Assembly (NCBI GenBank): GCA_002371295.1
Contig: DFGZ01000138.1
Span: 1 to 16,605, forward strand
Length of the DNA: 16,605 nucleotides
Source of the DNA: Oribacterium sp. UBA3737
GTDB taxonomy: Bacteria; Bacillota_A; Clostridia; Lachnospirales; Lachnospiraceae
Direction: 5' to 3'
Shown: positions 1 to 7,384 of the stretch, one piece after another
Numbering within the stretch: the first letter of the stretch is position 1
Layout: each line of letters opens with the position of its first letter
Translations under genes and position numbers: made by a program
The notes under the pieces: generated by a model
Seen by the model: the letters and a program-made list of their open reading frames with translations, nothing else
Told to the model about the DNA's origin: nothing
Database searches by the model: none

Positions 1-14
1 CCTGAGAGTGCGGA

Positions 15-69
15 ATGTGGGAGGAACGCGGGAGCGCATAGCGCGAAGCGGTCCGATATCGACTTTTGA
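15..69 (+). repeat. Structured intergenic repeat, family 1, copy A
   Basis: This 55-base element lies directly before folC and resembles 11506-11560, with roughly three quarters of positions shared. Both begin ATGTGGGAGGA and end with GATATCG followed by a run of four T. Between these lie two nested stems: an outer GAaCGC/GCGgTC and an inner GCGC/GCGC. The stem bases differ between the copies, mostly in ways that keep pairing (see the matching finding). The hairpin followed by CTTTTG could end an upstream + strand transcript or form a folC leader. Function is unknown. Confidence 0.6.
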
Positions 70-90
70 TACTCAATGAAAGGCAGCAAA

Positions 91-1623
91 ATGGACTGGA
101 ACGAAGCTATAGCACTATTTCACGGCGCAGACTGGAAGCACGCGAAGATCGGTCTCGACCGGATGAAGGATCTGATGAAAGTGCTGGGAAATCCTCAGAA
201 GGATCTCAAATTCATACATATAGCAGGAACCAACGGAAAGGGCTCAGTCTGTTCCATGACAGCTTCTGTTCTCACAGCTGCAGGCTACAGGACCGGTCTC
301 TATGTTTCACCCCATCTTGACGCCTTTAACGAGCGCATCTCCATAGATGGTGCTTATATCTCTGACGAAGATCTCAGAAGAATAGCCGGAAAAATAAACG
401 CTGCAGTTTCAACTCTCCGGGAAGAACCTACGGATTTTGAGCTGATAACCGCTCTTTCTCTCTGCTATTTCGCAGAACAGAACTGTGATTTCGTGGTACT
501 GGAAGTCGGTATGGGCGGCCGCCTTGATGCCACCAATGTCATCGACGCACCAGTTGCAGCCGGAATCATGAGCATCGGCCTCGATCATACTGAGGTTCTC
601 GGGGACACAGAGGAACTCATAGCAAAAGAAAAGGCCGGAATCATCAAAAAAGGCTCTGATGTAGTTGTACTTAATCAGAAGCCTTCTGTTCTTGATGTCA
701 TCATAGAAAAGTTCAGATATGTCAATTCAGATATTCACATCAACCGGAAATCCCTGACCACCTATAATGCATGTATCAATACTGCAACTCCCGAAAAAAC
801 ATGCTATGCCCTTGGAGAGGATTCATATTCCGCATTTGATACTTCGGAACTGCCCTATGGACATACCTGCCACGTTGCAGATACCCTGACCACCGACAAC
901 GGCAGTTCTTATCACGGATTAAACTCCGATGTAACTGCTGCTTATACGGATAATGCCCCTGCCCGGCTCATCATCACTGACTCGTCATCCATTTCTGTTC
1001 ATTCAAGAAATCTGTCCGGTCAGGTTTTTGATTACAACGATTTCAGAGACATCGAACTGCCACTTCTTGGGGCATATCAGACCGAAAATGCCGCTGCGGT
1101 TTTGGAGCTCATAACCTGCCTCAGAGCTCGCGGTTATATGATTTCCGATGAAGCAGTCCATAAGGGTCTTCTTAATGCCAAATGGCCGGGGCGTTTTGAA
1201 CTTCTCTCCACTGATCCATACTGCATAGTTGATGGTGCCCACAATCCAAACGGTGTCATGGCCCTTATCGAGTCTATCAAAACCTTCCTGCCGGACCGAA
1301 AGATCTGTTTTGTCATGGGTGTAATGAAGGACAAGGACTATCATGAGATGCTCCGCCTCATCACACCTTTTGCCGAAAGCTTCGTGACAGAACTCCCTTA
1401 CAGCGCCCGGGGTCTTGATCCGGAAATCCTGAAAAAGGAAATCGCTGCATACTTTGACGGTCCCGTTGATACTGCAGATTCAGTCACCGAAGCCGTGGAC
1501 AAGGCATTGGCACACGCAAAAGAAACAAGTACTCCTGTAATCTGCTTCGGTTCACTGTATCAGGTAGCGGACATCAGGAAACATGTTATGAATGATAGCC
1601 TTCACAGACAAAGAACCACATGA
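91..1623 (+). CDS. folC: Bifunctional folylpolyglutamate synthase / dihydrofolate synthase, with an internal insertion
   Basis: Cytoplasmic Mur-ligase-type enzyme that adds glutamate to dihydropteroate or tetrahydrofolates using ATP. Visible landmarks (510-aa numbering) are the P-loop GTNGKGS at 46-52, SPHLDAFNERI from 73, EVGMGGRLDATN in the central domain and DGAHNPN from 381 in the C-terminal ligase domain. I chose the ATG at 91 because GAAAGG lies 7 bases upstream; an in-frame ATG at 76 has no such site. The family is usually about 430 aa. The excess is mostly one Ser/Thr/Tyr/Asp-rich segment near residues 220-298, between the central domain and the LPLLGAYQTENAA strand. The C terminus (NDSLHRQRTT) is read from the antisense of a TraX remnant, so the native end seems replaced. 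It fits the downstream metF-metH folate cluster, though inverted genes separate them. Confidence 0.93.
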   Translation: MDWNEAIALFHGADWKHAKIGLDRMKDLMKVLGNPQKDLKFIHIAGTNGKGSVCSMTASVLTAAGYRTGLYVSPHLDAFNERISIDGAYISDEDLRRIAGKINAAVSTLREEPTDFELITALSLCYFAEQNCDFVVLEVGMGGRLDATNVIDAPVAAGIMSIGLDHTEVLGDTEELIAKEKAGIIKKGSDVVVLNQKPSVLDVIIEKFRYVNSDIHINRKSLTTYNACINTATPEKTCYALGEDSYSAFDTSELPYGHTCHVADTLTTDNGSSYHGLNSDVTAAYTDNAPARLIITDSSSISVHSRNLSGQVFDYNDFRDIELPLLGAYQTENAAAVLELITCLRARGYMISDEAVHKGLLNAKWPGRFELLSTDPYCIVDGAHNPNGVMALIESIKTFLPDRKICFVMGVMKDKDYHEMLRLITPFAESFVTELPYSARGLDPEILKKEIAAYFDGPVDTADSVTEAVDKALAHAKETSTPVICFGSLYQVADIRKHVMNDSLHRQRTT

Positions 1624-1774
1624 TGGGCGCCGTAAGCCTGCCTATAAAATGAAGCGCCAATGGAATGGGCTCTGCCGGAAACCCGGGATAAAGAAGATCC
1701 GTCCCGTGATCGATAGTCATGGCAATGATCGCAACCAGCTTCAGATAATTGGAATTACACAGTCTGTTATTCAT
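1586..1774 (-). pseudogene. Truncated TraX-family membrane protein remnant (N-terminal 62 codons)
   Basis: The 62-residue reading frame has the N-terminal pattern of TraX-family proteins as I know them from Clostridia: LKLVAIIAMTIDH, then HFIGRLTAPIMWFFVCEGYH. Intact members carry on after the EGYH motif with several more membrane helices. Here a stop follows one residue later and no related sequence continues, because the next bases are the antisense of the folC end. The start is intact, with AGAGGA about 5 bases before the ATG, so a short peptide with one or two hydrophobic helices could still be made. Its 3' end overlaps the folC end by 38 bp in convergent orientation. Family call from pattern memory; truncation seen directly. 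Confidence 0.7.
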
Positions 1775-1840
1775 TTAGTCCTCTTTCCGGCAAGTCAAAG
1801 TCCCGCACCTCATGATTCTCCATATAAGAATACCACCAAA

Positions 1841-1875
1841 ACAAAAGCAGACAAATCACAACACGTAATTTGTCT
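1841..1875 (-). terminator. Probable intrinsic terminator of the wall-binding protein gene
   Basis: AGACAAAT (1849-1856) pairs with ATTTGTCT (1868-1875) around an 11-base loop. Read on the minus strand the hairpin is followed by CTTTTGTTTTGG. It lies about 40 bases after the stop of the minus-strand gene at 1916-2482. The stem is A/T-rich, so efficiency is uncertain. Confidence 0.5.
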
Positions 1876-1915
1876 ACTTTACACCGGTTGTTTAATTGTT
1901 AATGCCGAAAAATCA

Positions 1916-2482
1916 TCACCCTACTTTTGTAAATCTGACATTATTCTGTGCATTGACCTCTGTGAGTGTATTACCGGAAAACAGATAATATACATCCCCA
2001 AGAACATCTGTGAAGAATCCCGGATTATCAGTTGGAATGATCTTAAATGTATCACCACTGGTATCGTTTTCCATAGACAGACTGCCAGCTTCTCCCGGCC
2101 AATCGGTAACATAAACCCGTATCGGACTGTCGTTTTTCTTCCATACTCCCACATAAGCGAAGGTATCAGCCGGATCGACCGGATTTCCCACACGTGCACC
2201 ATCAGCGCCTACATAATAGCCATCCGGAGTATACGCATTGGTAAGCATCGCTCCATCCTCGCCAAGATAATACTGTCCTACCCACTGGTTCGTCATTGCT
2301 CCCCAGTCACCTCCGAAGAAATACCATTTGCCGTCGATCTCCTTCCATGTGGCTGCAGTGAAAGTACCATCATCCTCAAGATACATCATCCCACAGATAT
2401 CCTCCACCCATTCCCCGGCAAATGCACAGGTACTCATCATAATCACCAACCCCAGAGTCAGAAGCCAGATTCGTTTTTTCAT
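1916..2482 (-). CDS. Small secreted protein with choline-binding-type (cell wall-binding) repeats
   Basis: A 188-aa exported protein. Residues 1-22 form a signal peptide (MKKR, a hydrophobic stretch, then a likely AFA|G signal peptidase I site). Residues of about 23-97 contain three to four short aromatic/glycine repeats of the CW_binding_1 type: DGTFTAATWKEIDGKWYFF, then W.GQYYLGEDGAM and DGYYVGADGARV. Such repeats bind choline or related wall polymers. The C-terminal half (about 98-188) I do not recognise; it looks like a small beta-rich domain with WKKNDSPIRVYV and FTDVLGDVYYLF. Start is secure: AGGAGG (2488-2493) sits 5 bases before the ATG. It is a single gene with its own promoter and terminator, inverted between folC and metF. 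Surface location is well supported; the role is unknown. Confidence 0.8.
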   Translation of the reverse strand: MKKRIWLLTLGLVIMMSTCAFAGEWVEDICGMMYLEDDGTFTAATWKEIDGKWYFFGGDWGAMTNQWVGQYYLGEDGAMLTNAYTPDGYYVGADGARVGNPVDPADTFAYVGVWKKNDSPIRVYVTDWPGEAGSLSMENDTSGDTFKIIPTDNPGFFTDVLGDVYYLFSGNTLTEVNAQNNVRFTKVG

Positions 2483-2487
2483 AGTTA

Positions 2488-2522
2488 CCTCCTATACTGT
2501 ATCGTCTAATATGTCTATTATA
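2488..2522 (-). promoter_or_regulatory. Promoter -10 box and ribosome binding site of the wall-binding protein gene
   Basis: On the minus strand a perfect TATAAT (2517-2522) precedes the AGGAGG site (2488-2493) and the ATG at 2482 by a short leader. The best upstream -35 match is GTGACG at a 15-base spacing, which is weak. The -10 and ribosome binding site are seen directly; start-site use is inferred. Confidence 0.45.
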
Positions 2523-2868
2523 ATCCAATTTCTATATCGTCACTGATTTTTGAAAATTTTTTTCATCAAAAATATAAATAACGTGAGTGTTAAAAGGCAA
2601 CATCGAATCCTTCCGCGTAAAGTGTTCCCGCGATTCTCATATATTTTCAACCTAAACCCGAAGTGCAATAAACTGTATCTATAGCCGCTACTAAATTTAA
2701 TATATTTTGAATTGTTTTGACGATGTGATTAAATAGTATTAATTGGTCGAAAGATGCATTTTTTGCACATGTGAAATTCACTGTCATTGATGAAATAAGT
2801 GTGAGTGCCAGGGTCGACACCGGACATTTTTCGCTTAATTCAATATATTTCAAATCAGCGAGGAAACT
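2523..2868 (+). other. A/T-rich intergenic region upstream of metF, no gene recognised
   Basis: About 345 bases without a convincing gene. It holds a weak A/T palindrome (ATTTTTGA 2546-2553 with TCAAAAAT 2566-2573) and TTGACG at 2717-2722 with only poor -10 candidates downstream. I looked for S-box (SAM), T-box, cobalamin and tetrahydrofolate riboswitch signatures and saw none. The metF promoter is probably in here, but I cannot place it. Confidence 0.4.
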
Positions 2869-3732
2869 ATGAGAATCATCGATATACTAAACAGCGGCAA
2901 GATAACATTATCCTTTGAGGTTTTCCCACCGAAAAAGATCGAAAACTTTGAATCAGTACAGCATGCAACCGAAGAGGTTGCCGCTCTTCATCCCAGTTTC
3001 ATGTCCGTGACCTATGGGGCCGGCGGCGGAACCTCGGAGTTTACACTTAACATCGCAAAGAATATCCGCGACAAGCACGGAGTCGAGGTTCTCCCACATC
3101 TCACCTGCGTATCTTCAACTAAAGAGCATGTTCATAATATGCTCCAAAAGTTCAAGGAGAACGGTTTCGAGAACATCATGGCTCTCCGCGGTGACATCCC
3201 GAAGGACGGCACTCCGCACCATGATTATCATTACGCCTCCGAACTCATTGAAGATATAAAACAGCATGGTGATTTCTGTATCGGAGGGGCCTGCTATCCG
3301 GAAGGTCATGTTGAGTGCACACACAAGGATGAAGATATCAGAAATCTAAAGAAAAAAGTCGACGCCGGTGTGGATTTCCTCACCACTCAGATGTTCTTTG
3401 ACAATGCCGAGTTCTTCAACTTCCTGTACAGGCTTCGCGAGAATGACATCCGTGTACCTGTACTTGCGGGAATAATGCCTATCACCAATGCAAAGCAGCT
3501 TGGCCGTTCAGTTGCTCTTTCCGGCACATCTGTTCCCACACGCTTCAGAGAGATCGTAGACAAGTTCGGAGATTATCCTGATGCTATGAAACAGGCAGGA
3601 ATAATATATGCAACCGAACAGATCATCGACCTCATAGCCAATGACGTAAAACACATCCACGTTTATTCCATGAACAAGCCGGATATCGCTGAAGCGATAC
3701 AGAAGAACCTTTCGGAGATTCTGAAGATTTGA
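2869..3732 (+). CDS. metF: 5,10-methylenetetrahydrofolate reductase
   Basis: Cytoplasmic FAD enzyme reducing 5,10-methylene-THF to 5-methyl-THF, the methyl donor for methionine synthase. At 287 aa it is the normal length for a bacterial MetF barrel. Visible signatures: FEVFPPKK from residue 16, where E17 matches the catalytic Glu of E. coli MetF (Glu28); TYGAGGG; HLTC; ALRGD at 105-109, where D109 matches the flavin-site Asp; CYPEGH at 142-147; the TTQMFFDN strand and GIMPITN. The start has GAGG five bases upstream. It is followed at a 156-base distance by the methionine synthase activation gene and metH, giving a coherent methyl-transfer cluster. In Clostridia the electron donor can be ferredoxin or a partner subunit; no MetV partner is seen here. 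Confidence 0.96.
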   Translation: MRIIDILNSGKITLSFEVFPPKKIENFESVQHATEEVAALHPSFMSVTYGAGGGTSEFTLNIAKNIRDKHGVEVLPHLTCVSSTKEHVHNMLQKFKENGFENIMALRGDIPKDGTPHHDYHYASELIEDIKQHGDFCIGGACYPEGHVECTHKDEDIRNLKKKVDAGVDFLTTQMFFDNAEFFNFLYRLRENDIRVPVLAGIMPITNAKQLGRSVALSGTSVPTRFREIVDKFGDYPDAMKQAGIIYATEQIIDLIANDVKHIHVYSMNKPDIAEAIQKNLSEILKI

Positions 3733-3751
3733 ATTACAGATTAGATTTTTC

Positions 3752-3782
3752 AGTGCCGTTGCCAAATGGTCGCGGCACTTTT
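3752..3782 (+). terminator. Hairpin with short T-run after metF
   Basis: AGTGCCG (3752-3758) pairs with CGGCACT (3773-3779) around a 14-base loop, followed by TTTT (3779-3782). It lies 20 bases after the metF stop. The T-run is short, so it may only partly stop transcription into the metH genes. Its 3' end, ACTTTTGATA, also occurs at the end of the repeat at 15-69. Confidence 0.45.
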
Positions 3783-3888
3783 GATATATCAATGAAAGTG
3801 GGCTTCAATATGCACTTTTTACAGCATTTACTGAAATATCATTCAGTATGGATTTCGCGAGAAACACTTTCAAAGCACATATACACCT

Positions 3889-4743
3889 ATGATTGAATTA
3901 CGAACCAAAGAAATATACCGGTTTCTCGGGTACCGGAACATCACTCCCACCCCTGAGATAGACGAAAGGATAAGGCTCTGTGTAGAAAAAATGCAGGCTG
4001 CCGCCTCCCCCAGATGCTTTTATCGAAAATTTTCAATATCGCAGACCTCACCTGATATCACTCATATCGCAGGTCTCACCATAAAGTCAAAGAACCTGTA
4101 CAGGAACCTTCAGGGCTGTGAAGAAGCTTATATGTTCGCCGCAACCGTGGGCTTAGGCATTGACCAGCTCATTAAGCGAAGTGAAGTAACGAGCATCATG
4201 GATGCCGCCATATATCAGGCGGCAGGCGCCGAGATGGTGGAGGCCTTTGCGGATTCGGAAATGAACAAGCTTCGGGCTCAGGAGGCAGAAAAGGGCTTCA
4301 GGCTTCGTCCCAGATACTCTCCCGGCTACGGCGACCTGCCTCTTGCCTTGCAGACCGACTTCGCCAGAATTCTCGATATGCAGAAATGGTGCGGCATAAG
4401 CCTTACGGACACTCTCCTCATGGTTCCCAGCAAATCCATCACCGCCTTTATCGGGTGCGTGAAAGCTGAGTCTAATGAGAAATCATCACCGGATTCATCT
4501 CTGACTATACCGGTTGGCGCAATGGACAATGATGACACTTATCTTGCCGATATCGTGAATCCCCTGGAAGCTACCGGCCTTTCGGCAAAAGAGTCCACAG
4601 GTTCGAAAAAGATATGTCGTAATACTCTTCCGGAAACCTCCTGCACTCAGTGCAGCATGGCTTCCGAATGTATGTACAGGCACCCCAATTTCAATCACTC
4701 TGAAGGAGATAACAAATGCGTAAAAATATACTGGAACGTTTAG
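3889..4743 (+). CDS. Cobalamin-dependent methionine synthase activation-domain protein (stand-alone)
   Basis: A 284-aa cytoplasmic protein matching the C-terminal reactivation domain of MetH, here as a separate gene. That domain binds AdoMet and lets oxidised cob(II)alamin be reductively methylated. The signature region is RPRYSPGYGDLPLALQ (RYSPGYGD 142-149), corresponding to the AdoMet-binding R-x-x-PGY segment of E. coli MetH, followed by SLTDTLLMVPSKSITAFIG. The C-terminal tail carries a CxxC-x5-C cluster (C252, C255, C261) followed by MYR, which I recall from clostridial stand-alone versions and which could hold metal. No ribosome binding site is apparent before the ATG, yet the first residues (EIYRFLGYR) fit the family. 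The 3' end overlaps metH by 28 bases and contains its ribosome binding site, so the two are probably translationally coupled and work as one enzyme. Confidence 0.9.
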   Translation: MIELRTKEIYRFLGYRNITPTPEIDERIRLCVEKMQAAASPRCFYRKFSISQTSPDITHIAGLTIKSKNLYRNLQGCEEAYMFAATVGLGIDQLIKRSEVTSIMDAAIYQAAGAEMVEAFADSEMNKLRAQEAEKGFRLRPRYSPGYGDLPLALQTDFARILDMQKWCGISLTDTLLMVPSKSITAFIGCVKAESNEKSSPDSSLTIPVGAMDNDDTYLADIVNPLEATGLSAKESTGSKKICRNTLPETSCTQCSMASECMYRHPNFNHSEGDNKCVKIYWNV

Positions 4744-7280
4744 GAAAAGAATGGATATTTTTTGACGGCGGCACAGGCTCCATTCTGCAGTCAAAGGGAC
4801 TTAAGCCCGGAGAGCTTCCCGAAACCTGGAACCTTAGTCACCCGGAAGACATCATCGACCTTCATCTTGGGTATCTCAATGCCGGCTCCCACATCTTCAA
4901 CACCAACACCTTCGGTGCCAACCGCCTGAAATATCCCGAAAATCTGGATGAGATAGTTACAGCCGCAGTACGTCTCGCAAAGGAAGCCCGCCGCCGATCC
5001 GGTCGTGAGGATGATTCCTACATCGCTCTCGACATCGGCCCTACAGGAAAGCTACTTAAACCTATGGGAGACCTCTCCTTCGACGATGCCGTGGATATCT
5101 TTGCCGAGGTTGTCCGAATCGGTGCCAGAGAGGGTGCGGACCTCGTGCTCATTGAGACCATGAATGACTCCTACGAGGCGAAGGCTGCGGTACTTGCCGC
5201 AAAGGAAAACTGTGACCTCCCGGTTCTCATCACCTGTGTTTTTGACGCCTCGGGAAAAATGCTCACTGGCGGCACTCCGGAGTCTGCCGTTGCCATGCTG
5301 GAAGGACTCGGTGTGGATGCTCTGGGCACCAACTGCTCTCTCGGTCCCGAGCAGATGATCCCTATCGTGGAACGTCTCGTAAAAGCCGCACATGTTCCGG
5401 TTCTTGTAAATCCCAATGCAGGACTCCCGAAATCAGTGGACGGGAATACTGTTTACGACGTGGATGCGGAAGCATTTGCAGGCTTCATGCGAACCATCGC
5501 GGAAATCGGTGCCACCGGTCTCGGCGGCTGCTGCGGAACCACACCGGAATACATCAAAAAGGAAATTGAGGCCGTTACCGCTCTTCCCTTCCGTGCTCCT
5601 GTACCGGAGAATTATACAGTCATTTCCTCCTTCTCTCAGGTGGTGGAAATAGGCGGCGGTGCGAAGCCGGTGATCATCGGCGAGCGCATCAATCCAACCG
5701 GTAAAAAGCGCTTCAAGCAGGCACTCATCGAGCATGACATCGATTACATCGTGGATCAGGGCTTACAGCAGGAATCTGCCGGAGCCCATGTTCTGGATGT
5801 CAATGTGGGCTCTCCCGAGATCGATGAAACAGAGCTTATCGACGAGGTAATCACGAGACTTCAAAGCGTGCTGGCTCTTCCGCTTCAGATCGATACCTCT
5901 GACCCTGCAGCCATGGAGCGGGCGCTGAGACATTATAACGGAAAAGCTCTCATAAACTCCGTGAACGGCAAAGAGGAAGTGATGCATCAGATCTTCCCTC
6001 TCGTTAAAAAGTATGGCGGCGTAATCGTAGGTCTCGCACTTGATGAAGACGGAATCCCTGATACCGCCGACGGCCGCATCCGTATCGCGAAAAAGATTTA
6101 TGATACAGCAGCATCCTACGGCATCAGGAAGGAGGATGTAGTCATTGACGGACTCTGCATGACCATTTCAAGTGACCCCAGAAGTGCCCTCGTGACTCTC
6201 GAGACTATCCGCCGCATCCGGGACGAGCTTCACGGAACTTCAATCCTCGGCGTTTCAAATATCAGCTTCGGTCTCCCCGCAAGAGAGTTGGTTAACTCAT
6301 TCTTTTTCGCCATGGCCCTTCAGAACGGACTGTCCTGTGCCATCATTAATCCGAACAATCAGGCTATGATGCAGGCATACAGAAGCTTCTGCGCTCTCAC
6401 CGCTCAAGACGAGAACTTCATGGATTTCATCGGAGCTTATCAGAACTATAAGACTCCCGATAAACGTGTATCCGAGGCGGTAGACAATTGTCGCGCCCGC
6501 GTCCTTGATGCCCTCGGAATTTCAGCCGGAAACCTTGAGTTTTCCGGCAGTCCCCTAGGAAGCGGTTCTAAGTCTCAGGCCAATGCTTCCGCCTCGGCAC
6601 AGTCTTCAGGCGGAGCTTCTACATCAGGCGGCAGTTCCAAAGCTAAAGCCGGAAAAACCAGACTGATGGAGGCGATCGAACGAGGCATGGCCAGTCCCGC
6701 CGCAGAAGCCACGAAGGAGGCATTACGCTCAAGGGATGCTCTCGACATCATAAATCAGGATCTGGTGCCGGCCCTGGACATCGTCGGTCAGGGCTTTGAA
6801 AAGGGAACTGTCTTCCTTCCTCAGCTCCTCATGGCTGCGGATGCCGCAAAGACTGCCTTTTCGGTTGTAAAAGAATCCATGGCAGGCGTACAGCAGGAAG
6901 TTAAGGGCAAGGTGATCCTCGCCACTGTAAAGGGGGATATCCATGATATCGGAAAGAACATCGTAAAGGTCCTTCTTGAGAACTACGGCTACGATGTCAT
7001 AGACCTCGGAAAGGATGTTCCTCCTGAAGCTGTGGTGGAAGCCGCCATCTCTCAGGATGTAAAGCTTGTAGGGCTCTCCGCTCTCATGACCACCACCGTA
7101 GTCAGCATGGAGGAAACCATCCGACAGCTCCGGGAGAAAAAGCCGGACTGCAAAATCGCAGTGGGCGGTGCCGTCATGACACAGGACTATGCCGACAAGA
7201 TAGGCGCCGACTGCTACGGCAGAGACGCCATGACCACCGTAAGATATGCGGATGAGCTTTGTGAAAAGGGACTGCTGTAA
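4716..7280 (+). CDS. metH: Cobalamin-dependent methionine synthase, short form without activation domain
   Basis: Transfers the methyl group of 5-methyl-THF to homocysteine through cobalamin. 854 aa with domains in order: homocysteine methyltransferase (about 1-300) with zinc-ligand cysteines C207 (GTNCS) and C272-C273 (GGCCGT); pterin-binding barrel (about 315-595) starting VIIGERINPTGKKR; a Ser/Gly/Ala-rich linker (about 609-648); the helical B12 cap (about 650-730, FLPQLLMAA); and the B12-binding Rossmann domain with DIHDIG at 741-746, where H743 is the axial cobalt ligand. The roughly 330-residue reactivation domain of E. coli MetH is absent and supplied by the overlapping upstream gene. 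Start is firm: GAAGGAG lies 8 bases before the ATG, inside the upstream coding region. The 40-residue linker between the two substrate modules and the cobalamin module is longer and lower in complexity than I would expect. Confidence 0.97.
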   Translation: MRKNILERLGKEWIFFDGGTGSILQSKGLKPGELPETWNLSHPEDIIDLHLGYLNAGSHIFNTNTFGANRLKYPENLDEIVTAAVRLAKEARRRSGREDDSYIALDIGPTGKLLKPMGDLSFDDAVDIFAEVVRIGAREGADLVLIETMNDSYEAKAAVLAAKENCDLPVLITCVFDASGKMLTGGTPESAVAMLEGLGVDALGTNCSLGPEQMIPIVERLVKAAHVPVLVNPNAGLPKSVDGNTVYDVDAEAFAGFMRTIAEIGATGLGGCCGTTPEYIKKEIEAVTALPFRAPVPENYTVISSFSQVVEIGGGAKPVIIGERINPTGKKRFKQALIEHDIDYIVDQGLQQESAGAHVLDVNVGSPEIDETELIDEVITRLQSVLALPLQIDTSDPAAMERALRHYNGKALINSVNGKEEVMHQIFPLVKKYGGVIVGLALDEDGIPDTADGRIRIAKKIYDTAASYGIRKEDVVIDGLCMTISSDPRSALVTLETIRRIRDELHGTSILGVSNISFGLPARELVNSFFFAMALQNGLSCAIINPNNQAMMQAYRSFCALTAQDENFMDFIGAYQNYKTPDKRVSEAVDNCRARVLDALGISAGNLEFSGSPLGSGSKSQANASASAQSSGGASTSGGSSKAKAGKTRLMEAIERGMASPAAEATKEALRSRDALDIINQDLVPALDIVGQGFEKGTVFLPQLLMAADAAKTAFSVVKESMAGVQQEVKGKVILATVKGDIHDIGKNIVKVLLENYGYDVIDLGKDVPPEAVVEAAISQDVKLVGLSALMTTTVVSMEETIRQLREKKPDCKIAVGGAVMTQDYADKIGADCYGRDAMTTVRYADELCEKGLL

Positions 7281-7286
7281 AAACAA

Positions 7287-7311
7287 ACAGGAGGGGCGTC
7301 ACCCCTCCTGT
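7287..7311. terminator. Shared hairpin terminator between metH and the TRAP/two-component operon
   Basis: ACAGGAGGGG (7287-7296) pairs perfectly with CCCCTCCTGT (7302-7311) around a 5-base loop. On the minus strand it is followed by TTGTTTTT, ideal for ending the operon whose last gene stops at 7385. On the + strand it lies 6 bases after the metH stop but is followed only by a mixed TACTATTGTT, so it should act best on the minus strand. Confidence 0.8.
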
Positions 7312-7384
7312 ACTATTGTTAATATGTGTAAATCACTGAATCTCTATGTAGCAGGAGTTTTCCAGATTAACCGCCTTACTTCAT

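Noticed and set aside
1592..2509. Long open + strand frame of 305 codons after folC
   Set aside because: It runs antisense to the TraX remnant and the wall-binding gene, both with clear family features and ribosome binding sites. Its translation has no recognisable domain or start signal.
2647..2853. Minus-strand 68-codon frame upstream of metF
   Set aside because: No ribosome binding site, no family likeness, A/T-rich intergenic composition.
2510..2868. Possible SAM, cobalamin or tetrahydrofolate riboswitch before metF
   Set aside because: No conserved core of any of these was found by eye in the leader, nor in the 75 bases before folC. A covariance-model scan would be decisive.
6729..7286. 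185-codon frame antisense to the end of metH
   Set aside because: Complete overlap with the cobalamin-binding domain of metH; no family features.
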